Shown piece by piece: positions 44,273-53,201 of a stretch of DNA of 64,000 nucleotides (its first letter is position 1; every line of letters starts with the position of its first letter). This stretch comes from CALAED01 sp036555725 (GTDB lineage: Bacteria; Actinomycetota; Actinomycetes; Streptosporangiales; Streptosporangiaceae): the NCBI GenBank assembly GCA_036555725.1, contig DATBKU010000135.1, positions 1 to 64,000 of the forward strand. The letters run 5' to 3'. The notes under the pieces are model-generated. The model made no database searches. It worked only from the letters and a program-made list of their open reading frames with translations, and was not told where the DNA came from. A program made the translations under genes and the position numbers.

Positions 44273-45523
44273 GTGATCATCCTGAGTGGCGTACTCGTAG
44301 TCGTCGCGATCGTCCTGCTCATCGCGGGCATCGTGTCGGGCAACTCGGGTACCGAGGTCGCGGGCTTGGACGGCCTGAACCTGATCTACATCTCGATCGG
44401 GGTCAGCATCGTCTCCGCCCTCTTCCTGCTCATCGGGGTGATCCTGCGCCGCAAGGAGCTCTTCGGCTCGCCGGCCGGTAGCACGGCCGGGGGGGCGGCC
44501 AGGGCCTCGAGGAGCGGCAGGCGGGGCAGGGCGAAGGCCGGCACCGCGGCGGAGAAGCCGGCGGGGGCAGGGGAGGTCCCGGCCGGGCAGGCGAGCGACA
44601 AGGCGGACACCGACACCGCGGAGCTGGGGGCGGTGCTGCCGTCGGCCGGCGTGGTGCCCGCCGACGCGGTGGTCTATGTCGTCCCCGGGCGCCGGCGCTA
44701 CCACCTCGACAGCTGCCGGCAGCTGTCCGGCCGTGACAAGGAAGAGCTGACCTTCGAAGAGGCGCGCGAAGAAGGTTTTTCTCCTTGCACGGCCTGCATG
44801 CCCGACACCGCGCTGGCCGCGCGGGCGGCCGCCGGTCAGACCACCGACAAGGCCGGCGACGAGCCGTCCGCACCGGAGAAGATCGACACCGGGCCCTGGC
44901 AGGCAGACCTCCGCTCGGCCGTGTCGCGGAACCCCGACGAAGATCGCGATTCCGCCTACGATCCGTTCGGCTCCAACGGCTCCACCGACTTCGGTACCCC
45001 GGCACGGCGGCCGTCGCGAGACGACGAGGCCGCCGACGACATGGCCGTCCCCGGGCCCCCTACGGAGCCCATCAGCATCGCCGAAGAGCGGCCGGCCGCC
45101 GACGCGGCCGGTACCTCCGCGTCGTCCGAAGAGCAGGCGCCCCCCGCTGACGAGGCGGCCGACGACGCCGCTGACGACGCGGCCGATTCGAGCGATTCGA
45201 GCGACGACGGTAAGCCCGGCAACCCGTCCGGCGGCACGTCCGGCAAGGGCAATCCGGGGAAGGCCGAGTCGAAGGCCGACGCCGCCGAGGTGCCGCAGCA
45301 GGCGTCCACGGCGGAGGCGGCGGCCGCGGCCGCCGATGACGGCCCACAGGTGCGCATCCTCAGCGGCACCAAGCGCTACCACCGGCCCGACTGTGCGCTG
45401 ATCGAGGACATCGGCGACGATGCCGACGACCTCGAGTCGCTGACCCGCGCCGAGGCCAAGGCGCGCGGCTGTACGCCGTGCCTCGTCTGCCAGCCGGACA
45501 AAGAGCCCGCCACCCGCGACTGA
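44273..45523 (+). CDS. Two-helix membrane protein with duplicated His-Cys-Cys-Cys modules
   Basis: 416 residues from GTG 44273. Two membrane helices (about 3-22 and 38-58) are followed by a long, acidic, low-complexity cytoplasmic tail that holds two similar modules. Module 1: YHLDSC (H144, C148) then SPCTACMPD (C172, C175). Module 2: YHRPDC (H370, C374) then TPCLVCQPD (C403, C406). Each has the order Tyr-His-x3-Cys, an EAR/EAK helix, and Pro-Cys-x2-Cys-x-Pro-Asp, which looks like a small zinc-binding fold also seen in nuclease and lipoprotein-like proteins. It follows divIVA by 50 bases. No known name; role unknown, but a partner of the division machinery is possible. Confidence 0.75.
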   Translation: MIILSGVLVVVAIVLLIAGIVSGNSGTEVAGLDGLNLIYISIGVSIVSALFLLIGVILRRKELFGSPAGSTAGGAARASRSGRRGRAKAGTAAEKPAGAGEVPAGQASDKADTDTAELGAVLPSAGVVPADAVVYVVPGRRRYHLDSCRQLSGRDKEELTFEEAREEGFSPCTACMPDTALAARAAAGQTTDKAGDEPSAPEKIDTGPWQADLRSAVSRNPDEDRDSAYDPFGSNGSTDFGTPARRPSRDDEAADDMAVPGPPTEPISIAEERPAADAAGTSASSEEQAPPADEAADDAADDAADSSDSSDDGKPGNPSGGTSGKGNPGKAESKADAAEVPQQASTAEAAAAAADDGPQVRILSGTKRYHRPDCALIEDIGDDADDLESLTRAEAKARGCTPCLVCQPDKEPATRD

Positions 45524-45528
45524 CCGGT

Positions 45529-45573
45529 CGGACGGCCCGCCGCGACGCGAACCGCACGGCCGCGTCCCGTCCG
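45529..45573. terminator. Hairpin between converging genes
   Basis: Outer stem CGGACGG (45529-45535) with CCGTCCG (45567-45573), and an inner stem GACGCG/CGCGTC. It starts six bases after the stop of the two-finger gene and serves the converging DUF1707 gene as well. No U-run. Confidence 0.5.
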
Positions 45574-45643
45574 TACCTTCCCAGCCGCACTGGCCCCAAA
45601 ATCGTACGAAGGCGGCCGCCGTTACGACCGGGCGGCGGGTCTG

Positions 45644-46531
45644 CTAGAAGCCGCGGCGGCGATGGCGGCGTTCGGTGCGACGTAGGTCGCGCAGCTCCCG
45701 TTGCTTTTCGCGCAGCTCGCGATGGGCGTTGCGGCGGCGGTCGTGGAACTCGCGCTGGATCTCGCGCTGCCGCTCCCGGAACCCGCTGCCACCGCCCTCG
45801 CCCGGGTTGACCGGCCGGCGCTTCACGTTCACCCCGCCGAAGAGGTTCAGGCCCGTCATCCGGATCACCGGTGCGTCGGGCTCTATCGGATCGTCTCCGG
45901 GGAGTTGCCGACCGCCGAATACGTCGGCGCTGGAGTCGACCACCCGGACACCCGGCGGCACCGTGATCTCGACGCCGCCGAACACACAGGTGATGTTGAG
46001 CGTGACCTCACGCTGCGACAGCACCGCCTGCCGGAAGTCGAGCACGACGCCGCCGAAGATGGTCGTGATCGTGGTGTGCGGCTCGACCAGCCAGCGATTC
46101 TTGCGCTCCGCTCCGCTGAAGATCGCCACGATGCTCGCGGGCTGACGGGTGGGCGTGGGCAGCCCGCCGCTCTGCTCGACCTCCATCGCGGGCTGCGGCG
46201 GCGGCGTGCTGGGCTGACCGCTGCCGGGCAGGTCGGCGACGATGGGCTCCAGCTCGGCATAGGTCTTCGCGGCATAGACCGCGTCGAGCCGCTCGGCGTG
46301 TTCCTCGGGGCTCAGCCGCCCCTCGGCCAGGGCCTCGCGCAACAGGTCGGCGACGCGGTCTCGGTCGGCGTCGGACGCGCGCATGCTGCGGGCGGGGTCC
46401 GCCGGTGCCGGAGGACCGTCGTCCCCCGACGCCGGCCGGCCGGCGGGAGCGGGGGCCGGCTCTTCGCGGTCTGGTGACTCATCGGGAAGGTCCACGCGAG
46501 CATCATCCCAAACACGATGTGTCTCGACCAA
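45644..46531 (-). CDS. DUF1707 protein with LiaF-like C-terminal domain
   Basis: Up to 295 residues; the start is unsure. TTG at 46531 gives a Pro/Asp-rich N-terminus, a GTG thirteen codons in is possible, and an ATG gives the DUF1707 start MRASDADRDRVADLLREALAEGRLSPEEHAERLDAVYAAKT that most relatives have. The middle holds repeated beta segments IVAIFSGAERKNRW, TTIFGGVVLDFRQAVL and VFGGVEITVPPGVRVV that fit the cell-wall-active-antibiotic-response (LiaF C-terminal) domain. The C-terminus is a basic, Arg-rich helix. No membrane helix seen. Cell-envelope stress role inferred only from the family. Confidence 0.8.
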   Translation of the reverse strand: MVETHRVWDDARVDLPDESPDREEPAPAPAGRPASGDDGPPAPADPARSMRASDADRDRVADLLREALAEGRLSPEEHAERLDAVYAAKTYAELEPIVADLPGSGQPSTPPPQPAMEVEQSGGLPTPTRQPASIVAIFSGAERKNRWLVEPHTTITTIFGGVVLDFRQAVLSQREVTLNITCVFGGVEITVPPGVRVVDSSADVFGGRQLPGDDPIEPDAPVIRMTGLNLFGGVNVKRRPVNPGEGGGSGFRERQREIQREFHDRRRNAHRELREKQRELRDLRRTERRHRRRGF

Positions 46532-46560
46532 CCCAACTTCTCAGCTTCCCGCGCTCCGAG

Positions 46561-49500
46561 TTAGGCCTTGCGGAGCCAGAAGGTGAGGGACAGGTCGTCG
46601 CCATGGTGCTCGGGCAGCTCCGCGCCGGGCCGGTCGTCGTGGACCGCGACCGCGAGGACCTCCCCGGCGATCTCATCGCCGTGCCCGCGCAGCGCCTCGC
46701 CGACCTCGGCGTCGGCGGTCTGCCACCACAGCTCGACGCGGTCGGTGACCTCCAGGCCGCTGGCCTTGCGGGCCTCCTGGACGAGCCGGATGACCTCGCG
46801 GGCCGCGCCGGCCCGCCGCAGCTCGGGCGTCACGGTGAGGTCGAGCGCGAGGGTCTCGCCGTCGGCGCTTTCCACAGCCCAGCCGCTGCGCGGCCGCTCC
46901 GTCACGATCAGCGAGTCGGCTCCCACGTCGAGTTTCCCGAGCTCGGGGACCTCGACCGTGACCCAGCCGCACGCCCGCAGCGCCGCCACCAGGCTCGCCG
47001 GGTCGGCCTCGCGGACCGCGGCGGCCACCTTGGGCGTGTTCTTCCCGTGCCGCCTGCCGAGCTCGCGGAAGTTCGGCTTGACCTCGTACTCGACGAGATC
47101 CCCGCCGATCGACGACAGGTCGGCGAAGCCACCGACGTTCAGCTCGTCCGCGATCTGGTCGCGCAGCTCGTCCGGCAGCGCCGCCCAGCCCCGCGCGCCG
47201 ACCAGGGCCCGGCCCAGGGGCTGCCGGGTCCGGACGCCCGAGGAGGCCCGCGCCGCGCGGCCCAGCTCGACCAGCCGCCGTACCAGCGCCATCCGCTCCG
47301 TCAGCTCGGCGTCGAGCAGCCCCTCGTTCACCGCCGGCCACTCGGCGAGGTGGACCGACTCGGGCGCGTCCGGCGCCCGGAGCACATCCCACACGTAGTC
47401 GGTGACGAACGGCACGATCGGCGCCAGCAGCCGGGTGAGCGTCTCCAGGCACTCGTACAGGGTCGCGAACGCCGCGGCACCCGGTGCTTCACCCCCCTGG
47501 CCACGCCCCGCCGCCCCCGAAGGCGTCTCCGGACCCTCCCAGAACCGCCGCCGTGACCGCCGTACATACCAGTTCGACAGGTCGTCGATGAAGTCCGCGA
47601 GCCGTCGGCCGGCCCGTGCCGTGTCGAAGTCCTCCAGCGCTTCATCGACCTCACGGACCGTACGGTGCAGCTCGGCCAGCGCCCAGCGGTCGAGCAGCGA
47701 GCGGTCGGCGGGCGCCGGGGCGGCCGCGAGCCGGTCCGGTGTCCACGCGGCGCCCTGCGCGGCGGCCGCGTTGGCGTACAGCACGAAGAACGAGGCGGTG
47801 TTCCAGTAGGTCAGCAGCACCTTGCGCACGATCTCCTCGAGCGCCACGTCGCCGACCCGCCGGGCCGACCACGGCTGCCCGGTCGCCGCCATGAACCAGC
47901 GCAGCGCGTCGGCGCCGTGCTTTTCCATTAGCGGCAGCGGCTCGAGCACGTTGCCGAGGTGCTTGCTCATCTTCCGGCCGTCCTCGGCCAGGATGTGGCC
48001 GAGGCAGACGACGTTCTCGTACGACGTCCGGTCGAACACCAGCGTGCCGACCGCCATCAGCGAGTAGAACCAGCCGCGCGTCTGGTCGATCGCCTCGCAG
48101 ATGAACTGCGCCGGGTACGACGCCTCGAAGACGTCCTGGTTCACGTACGGCGCGCCCCACTGGGCAAACGGCATCGACCCGGAGTCGTACCACGCGTCGA
48201 TCACGTCCGGCACGCGCCTCGCCTCGCCGCCGCAGTCCGGGCAGGGGAAGGTCACGTCGTCGACGTACGGGCGGTGCGGGTCCAGCCCGCTCAGGTCGCG
48301 GCCCGCGTACTCGGACAGCTCGGCGAGCGAGCCGACGCACGTCACGTGGTCGTCACCGCACAGCCACAGCGGCAGCGGGGTGCCCCAGTACCGGCTCCGC
48401 GACAGCGCCCAGTCGACGTTGTTGCGCAGCCACTCGCCGTACCGGCCCCACTTGACCGTCTCGGGGTACCACGTCGTCCGCTCGTTCTCCTCGAGCAGGC
48501 GGTCCTTGACGGCCGTGGTCCTGATGTACCAGGCGGGCAGCGCGTAGTAGAGCAGCGGCGTGTGGCAGCGCCAGCAGTGCGGATAGCTGTGCTCGTACGA
48601 CTCGGAGCTGAAGAGCACGCCGCGTGCCTTGAGGTCGGCCAGCAGCGCCTTGTCGGCGTCCTTGAAGAAGGCCCCGCCGACCAGCGGCACCGACTCCTCG
48701 AACGTGCCGTCGGGCCGTACCGGGTTGACGACCGGGAGCCCGTTGGCCCGTCCCGCGGCGAGGTCGTCGGCGCCGAAAGCGGGTGCCAGATGCACCATGC
48801 CGGTGCCGTCCTCGACGGTGACGAAGTCGGCGAGCACCACACGATGTGCGTCGGGGCCCTGCTCATTTTCCGGAAAGGCCACGAGCTCGAAGGGCCGCTG
48901 GTAGGTGACCCCCTCCAGGTCCCGGCCGGACAGCCGGTCGACGACCTCCCAGCCCTCGCCGAGCACCTGCTCGAACAGCGGCTCGGCGACGACGACGCGC
49001 TCCTTGCCGTCGGTCGCCACCGCGTACGTCACGTCGGGATCCACCGCGATGGCCGTGTTGGACACGAGGGTCCACGGCGTGGTGGTCCAGACGAGCAGCG
49101 CCGCCTGCCCGGCCAGCGGCCCGGACGTGATCGGGAACCGTACCGTCACCGATGGGTCGACGACGGTCTCGTAGCCGCCGGGCTGGCCGAGCTCGTGGTC
49201 GGACAGCGGCGTGCCGCAGCGCGGGCAGTACGGGCTGATGCGATGGTCGCGGACCAGCAGGCCCTTGTCGAAGACGACCTTGAGCGACCACCAGACGGCC
49301 TCGACGTAGTCGGTGTCCATGGTGCGGTAGGCCTGGGACGTGTCGACCCAGAAGCCCATCCGCTCGCTCAGCTCCTCCCACGCGTCGACGTGCCGCAGCA
49401 CCGACTCGCGGCAGCGGGCGTTGAACTCCGCGACGCCGTAGGCCTCGATGTCCTGCTTGCCGGACAGGCCAAGCTCCTTCTCCATGGCGACCTCGACGGG

Positions 49501-49779
49501 CAGGCCATGGCAGTCCCAGCCGGCCTTGCGGACCACGCGGTGCCCCTTCATGGTCTTGAACCTGGGGAAGAGGTCCTTGAAGGTGCGCGCCTCGACGTGG
49601 TGCACGCCGGGCATGCCGTTCGCGGTCGGCGGACCTTCGTAGAACACCCAGCTGGGCCCGCCCGCGGTCTGTTCCAGGGAGCGCTCGAAGAGCTTGCTCT
49701 GCTGCCAGCGCGCCAGCACCTCGTGCTCCAGCGCGGGCAGGTCGACCTGCGCGGGCAGCGGCCGGAAGTTCTTACTCAC
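46561..49779 (-). CDS. ileS: Isoleucyl-tRNA synthetase, eukaryote-like (type 2)
   Basis: 1072 residues from GTG 49779, with GGAGAGG upstream (49793-49787). Class I synthetase: HIGH-region ANGMPGVHHVEARTFKDLFPRF, editing domain (LLVWTTTPWTLVSNTAIAV), zinc-site cysteine pair SPYCPRCGTPL, KMSKHLGNV loop and a long C-terminal region with anticodon binding. The form of the HIGH loop and length mark it as the type 2 branch that is little affected by mupirocin in known examples. Its translation is predicted to be controlled by the T-box just upstream. Confidence 0.96.
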   Translation of the reverse strand: MSKNFRPLPAQVDLPALEHEVLARWQQSKLFERSLEQTAGGPSWVFYEGPPTANGMPGVHHVEARTFKDLFPRFKTMKGHRVVRKAGWDCHGLPVEVAMEKELGLSGKQDIEAYGVAEFNARCRESVLRHVDAWEELSERMGFWVDTSQAYRTMDTDYVEAVWWSLKVVFDKGLLVRDHRISPYCPRCGTPLSDHELGQPGGYETVVDPSVTVRFPITSGPLAGQAALLVWTTTPWTLVSNTAIAVDPDVTYAVATDGKERVVVAEPLFEQVLGEGWEVVDRLSGRDLEGVTYQRPFELVAFPENEQGPDAHRVVLADFVTVEDGTGMVHLAPAFGADDLAAGRANGLPVVNPVRPDGTFEESVPLVGGAFFKDADKALLADLKARGVLFSSESYEHSYPHCWRCHTPLLYYALPAWYIRTTAVKDRLLEENERTTWYPETVKWGRYGEWLRNNVDWALSRSRYWGTPLPLWLCGDDHVTCVGSLAELSEYAGRDLSGLDPHRPYVDDVTFPCPDCGGEARRVPDVIDAWYDSGSMPFAQWGAPYVNQDVFEASYPAQFICEAIDQTRGWFYSLMAVGTLVFDRTSYENVVCLGHILAEDGRKMSKHLGNVLEPLPLMEKHGADALRWFMAATGQPWSARRVGDVALEEIVRKVLLTYWNTASFFVLYANAAAAQGAAWTPDRLAAAPAPADRSLLDRWALAELHRTVREVDEALEDFDTARAGRRLADFIDDLSNWYVRRSRRRFWEGPETPSGAAGRGQGGEAPGAAAFATLYECLETLTRLLAPIVPFVTDYVWDVLRAPDAPESVHLAEWPAVNEGLLDAELTERMALVRRLVELGRAARASSGVRTRQPLGRALVGARGWAALPDELRDQIADELNVGGFADLSSIGGDLVEYEVKPNFRELGRRHGKNTPKVAAAVREADPASLVAALRACGWVTVEVPELGKLDVGADSLIVTERPRSGWAVESADGETLALDLTVTPELRRAGAAREVIRLVQEARKASGLEVTDRVELWWQTADAEVGEALRGHGDEIAGEVLAVAVHDDRPGAELPEHHGDDLSLTFWLRKA

Positions 49780-50045
49780 GGGTGGACCTCTCCACGAGAC
49801 CTTTACGGGCTCGGAGGGACGAGGCTCTGGCGGGCCCCGCGGTACCACCCTCCTTGGCCGCGCCGGGCGCGGCCCACTTCGTTTCAGTCACGGCCACCGG
49901 GTCTACTGGGCTCGCCTGAGCCGTTCTTCCGGCCGCTCCGAGGTGATCGAACCGCCGCGCACACCTCCGGGCTCACACCGTCCCCGGATCGCTCCTGGCT
50001 GCCTGCGGCGGCCGGCGTCCTCATCAACGCGTGCCGCTGAGACTG
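49780..50045 (-). ncRNA. T-box leader of ileS (translational type)
   Basis: On the minus strand the T-box sequence AGGGTGGTACCGCGG runs from 49851 to 49837, about 60 bases ahead of the start. A candidate specifier codon AUC (Ile) lies at 49947-49945 in the loop of a stem formed by AGGTG and CACCT. The T-box bulge GGGTGG-ACC (49850-49841, one base bulged) can pair with GGTCCACCC (49788-49780) beside the ribosome site and start codon. Binding of uncharged tRNA-Ile to the bulge would free it. The upstream limit is approximate; TACAAT at 50063-50058 is a likely -10. Actinobacterial ileS genes are known to use such T-boxes. Confidence 0.85.
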
Positions 50046-50139
50046 TCGACTGCGATGATTGTACGGGCACACAGCGCGCGCTCCGGCCTGGTTTTCCGTC
50101 ATGGCGGGGTCGTGGAGTCGTTTCTTAAGGGAGGGGCTC

Positions 50140-50412
50140 ATGGGGTTGCGGGTGGCGATCCGGGTCCGGCCGGGCGCGGCCAAAACCCGCGTCGGCGGAA
50201 CGTACGGCGACTCGCTGGTCGTGAAGGTCGCCGCCCGGGCCGTCGAGGGCAAGGCGACCGAGGCGGCGCTGGCCGCCATGGCCGCTGCGCTGGGCCTTCG
50301 CCCCCGTGCGGTACGCCTGGTCAGCGGTGCCACGAGCAGGGACAAGGTCGTCGAGGTGGACGGCGATGTGGCACAGCTCACCCGGCGGATCGCCGAGCTC
50401 AGGGGTTCTTGA
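50140..50412 (+). CDS. DUF167 (YggU-like) protein
   Basis: 90 residues from ATG 50140, chosen because GGGAGGGG lies just upstream. Small alpha/beta protein of the UPF0235/YggU family: VAIRVRPGAAKTRV, the Gly-rich turn GDSLVVKVAARAVEGKATEAAL (conserved VEGKAN-type motif) and VSGATSRDKVVEV. No enzyme role is established for the family. Divergent from ileS; its start is 77 bases from the ileS -10 region. Confidence 0.88.
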   Translation: MGLRVAIRVRPGAAKTRVGGTYGDSLVVKVAARAVEGKATEAALAAMAAALGLRPRAVRLVSGATSRDKVVEVDGDVAQLTRRIAELRGS

Positions 50413-50529
50413 CCTGTCGTTACTGGGCATATGCGTCCTGTGACAGACCCCGGTTGTTTGCCGTCTGGCGAATGGCGACCTATGCTGCGCGCACTGCCTG
50501 TCGTCAAGATCAGCGCGAGGGAGCCCGAC

Positions 50530-51084
50530 ATGGCCGGCACCGCGAGCGCGGGGAGGGGCAAGGCCTCCTCCACTGAGTCGACCCGACGCACCCGCGCGTC
50601 GGGTGGTTCGAAAACGTCGAGTTCAGCGAAATCGTCGGGAACGTCGAAACGACGGCGGGCGAGCGGCGCGACGGCGGCGTCCGACAAGGCCGGACGGCTG
50701 CCCGTCCGGGCGGGCGAGGACCGCTGGACCGCCGACGAGCTGACCGCCGTACGGGCGGAGCTCAACGACGAGAACACCGAGCTGCAGGCCGAGATCACCC
50801 GCGCCGAGTCGCAGATCGCCGACCGGCTCGGCGACACGAGTGAGGGCGCGGGCGACGACCAGGCCGACGCGGGTGCCAAGACGTACGAACGGGAGCACGA
50901 GCTGGCGCTGACGTACAACGCCCGGGAGCTGCTGGCGCAGAACGAGCGTGCGCTGAACCGGATCGAGGCGGGCACGTACGGCGTGTGCGAATCGTGCGGC
51001 AATCCCATTGGCAAGGCGCGCCTGCAGGCCTTCCCCCGCGCTACGCTGTGCGTGCAGTGCAAACAGCGCGAGGAGCGTCGCTGA
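50530..51084 (+). CDS. TraR/DksA-type zinc-finger protein
   Basis: 184 residues from ATG 50530. A Ser/Lys/Arg-rich disordered start (about 70 residues), then a coiled-coil (DELTAVRAELNDENTELQAEITRAESQI) and a C4 zinc finger: CESCGNPIGKARLQAFPRATLCVQC. Enterobacterial DksA binds RNA polymerase in the secondary channel; the coiled-coil tip Asp-x-x-Asp/Ala of true DksA is not obvious here, so the regulatory role is inferred. Gene order traR/dksA-lspA-rluD after ileS is common in actinobacteria. Confidence 0.9.
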   Translation: MAGTASAGRGKASSTESTRRTRASGGSKTSSSAKSSGTSKRRRASGATAASDKAGRLPVRAGEDRWTADELTAVRAELNDENTELQAEITRAESQIADRLGDTSEGAGDDQADAGAKTYEREHELALTYNARELLAQNERALNRIEAGTYGVCESCGNPIGKARLQAFPRATLCVQCKQREERR

Positions 51085-51146
51085 GCGACGCCACAGACAC
51101 AGGCAGCGGCGGGGGAGCCTCGGCTCCGGCTAAGGGGGCGTCGCGA

Positions 51147-51905
51147 GTGCGGCATCGGCGCATGGGTGTATTGATCGCCGTGGCCGTGACCGCACTGACG
51201 CTCGACGTCATCTCCAAGGTCACCGTGGTGGCCCAGCTCGAACACCGCGAACCCATCCGCCTGGTCGGCGGGCTGCTCATGCTGACCGTCTCCCGCAACA
51301 GCGGCGCGGCGTTCTCCATCGGCACCGGCATGACGCTCGTCTTCACCGTGATCGCGGTCGGCGTGATCGTGGCGATCCTCCGGACGGCCAGGCGGCTGCG
51401 CAGCCTGCCCTGGGCGATCTCGCTCGGACTGCTGCTCGGCGGGGCGACGGGCAACCTCATCGACCGGATCGTGCGCTCGCCCGCGCCGCTGCAGGGCCAT
51501 GTCGTCGACTGGATCGAGCTGCCGCACTGGCCGGTGTTCAACCTGGCCGACTCGTCGATCGTCTGCGGCGGCGCCCTCGCGGTGCTGCTCGCCGCGCGCG
51601 GGCTGCAGATCGACGGCACCCGCATCCCGTCGCGCCACGCCGCGGCCACCGAGAAGCGCGCGCCGCAGCCGCCGGATATCCCGGACGGCGCGGAACGCCC
51701 GGCGCAGCCACCGGACGCCGTCGACGAGCCGGAACGCGTACCCCGGCCACAGGACGTCGGCGACCGTGAGAAACGGGGTGCGCAGCCGCCGCCGGCCGCC
51801 GACGGCGAGAAGCGCGCCCAGCACCAGGGGGACGCCGAGCTCGATGACGTACGGCCGGCGGGGGCACCGCCGGCGCCGGACGCCGAGCCCGGCTCGAAGA
51901 CTTGA
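51147..51905 (+). CDS. lspA: Lipoprotein signal peptidase with long C-terminal tail
   Basis: Removes lipoprotein signal peptides after diacylglyceryl addition. 252 residues from GTG 51147, with AAGGGGG eight bases upstream; ATG 51162 is possible. Four membrane helices in the first ~155 residues; catalytic Asp in GNLIDRIV (D106) and FNLADSSI (D135). The rest, about 95 residues, is a Pro/Glu/Arg-rich tail with loose repeats (KRAPQPPD, AERPAQPPDAVDEPER, EKRGAQPPPAADGEKR) that ordinary LspA lacks. The stop overlaps the next start frame. Confidence 0.92.
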   Translation: MRHRRMGVLIAVAVTALTLDVISKVTVVAQLEHREPIRLVGGLLMLTVSRNSGAAFSIGTGMTLVFTVIAVGVIVAILRTARRLRSLPWAISLGLLLGGATGNLIDRIVRSPAPLQGHVVDWIELPHWPVFNLADSSIVCGGALAVLLAARGLQIDGTRIPSRHAAATEKRAPQPPDIPDGAERPAQPPDAVDEPERVPRPQDVGDREKRGAQPPPAADGEKRAQHQGDAELDDVRPAGAPPAPDAEPGSKT

Positions 51906-52840
51906 CCGCGATGGCGGACGTACGCAGCCTGCCGATCCCGGACGGCCTGGACGGCGAGCGGCTCGACGCCGCGCTGGCCCGCCTGTTCGGGCTGTCCCGT
52001 GCCCGCGCCGCCGACGCGATCTCGGCCGGGGACGTGCTGGTCGACGGCCGGGCGGCGGCGAAGTCCGACCGGGTGCACGCCGGGGCCTGGCTCGAGGTGA
52101 CGCTGCCGCCACCGCCGGCCCCGCCCGCACCTGTCGCCGAGCCGGTGCCCGGCATGGCCATCCTGTACGAGGACGACGACATCGTCGTCGTAGACAAGCC
52201 GGTGGGGGTCGCCGCCCATCCCACCACGGGCTGGACGGGCCCGACCGTGCTCGGCGGGCTGCTCGGCACCGGGCATACGGTCGCGACCAGCGGAGCCGCC
52301 GAACGGCAGGGCATCGTGCACCGCCTCGACGCCAACACGACCGGGGCGATGGTCGTCGCGAAGAGCGAGATCGCCTACTCCCGGCTCAAGCGGGCCTTCC
52401 GTGAGCGTCAGGTCGACAAGCGCTACCACGCGCTGGTGCAGGGCCATCCCGACCCGTTCCGCGGCACCGTGGACGCGCCCATCGACCGGCATCCGGCGGG
52501 CGACGGCCGGTTCGCCGTGGTCGCCGGCGGGAAACCGTCGGTGACGCACTACGACACGATCGAGGCGTTCCGGGCGGCCAGCCTGCTGGAGATCGACCTC
52601 GAGACCGGCCGTACCCACCAGATCCGGGTGCACATGACGGCCATCCGGCACCCGTGCGTCGGAGACCTGGCCTACGGAGCCGACCCCACGCTCGCCGCCC
52701 GGCTCGGGCTCACCCGCCAGTGGCTGCACGCGGTCAGGCTGGGCTTCGAGCACCCAACCCGCGAGGAGCAGGTCGAGTTCGAAAGCCCCTACCCCGACGA
52801 CCTCGCCCACGCCCTGGACGTCATCCGCGGCGAGTCCTGA
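51902..52840 (+). CDS. RluD-type pseudouridine synthase
   Basis: 312 residues from TTG 51902 (overlapping the lspA stop) or 309 from ATG 51911. An N-terminal S4 RNA-binding domain (RLDAALARLFGLSRARAADAISAGDVLVDGR) precedes the RluA/RluD-family catalytic domain; the active Asp is in GIVHRLDANTTGAMVVAKS. ETGRTHQIRVHM near the C-terminus is the second family mark. RluD-like enzymes modify helix 69 of 23S rRNA, but the exact sites here are unproved. Asn replaces the second Asp in the usual HRLDxDTSG. Confidence 0.92.
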   Translation: MTAMADVRSLPIPDGLDGERLDAALARLFGLSRARAADAISAGDVLVDGRAAAKSDRVHAGAWLEVTLPPPPAPPAPVAEPVPGMAILYEDDDIVVVDKPVGVAAHPTTGWTGPTVLGGLLGTGHTVATSGAAERQGIVHRLDANTTGAMVVAKSEIAYSRLKRAFRERQVDKRYHALVQGHPDPFRGTVDAPIDRHPAGDGRFAVVAGGKPSVTHYDTIEAFRAASLLEIDLETGRTHQIRVHMTAIRHPCVGDLAYGADPTLAARLGLTRQWLHAVRLGFEHPTREEQVEFESPYPDDLAHALDVIRGES

Positions 52841-52886
52841 GTACGGTCGCGAAGCCGTATGCAGCCGACCGCAGTCGTACGAAAGG

Positions 52887-53201
52887 TCAGCCGAGGCCGA
52901 GGGCGCGCAGGCCGCCGGCGACGGCGGCGGCGATGATCAGCACCACCAGGAACGGGGCGCGCAGCAGCAGCGCGATCACGGCGGCGCCGAGCCCGGCCAG
53001 TCGTGGGCCGTCGGCCTCCAGCGCCCGGCCGTGGGCCAGGGTCTGCACCGCGACCAGCGCGGTCAGCAGCGCCACCGGGACCAGCTCGGTGAACCGGCGC
53101 ACGCGCGCGTCGTCGAGCACCCGCTGCGGGGTGACGAGCCCGGTGAGCTTGAGCGCATAGCACCCGAGGCCGGTCGCGATCAGTGCGATCCACACGCTCA
53201 T
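52887..53201 (-). CDS. azlD: AzlD family transporter subunit
   Basis: 104 residues, four hydrophobic helices: MSVWIALIATGLGCYALKLTGL, then VPVALLTALVAVQTLAHG, LAGLGAAVIALLLRAPFLVVLI. The small partner of AzlC in branched-chain amino acid (valine) export. The ATG at 53201 overlaps the azlC stop (53198) by four bases, so the pair is translated together. It converges on the pseudouridine synthase gene. Confidence 0.85.
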   Translation of the reverse strand: MSVWIALIATGLGCYALKLTGLVTPQRVLDDARVRRFTELVPVALLTALVAVQTLAHGRALEADGPRLAGLGAAVIALLLRAPFLVVLIIAAAVAGGLRALGLG

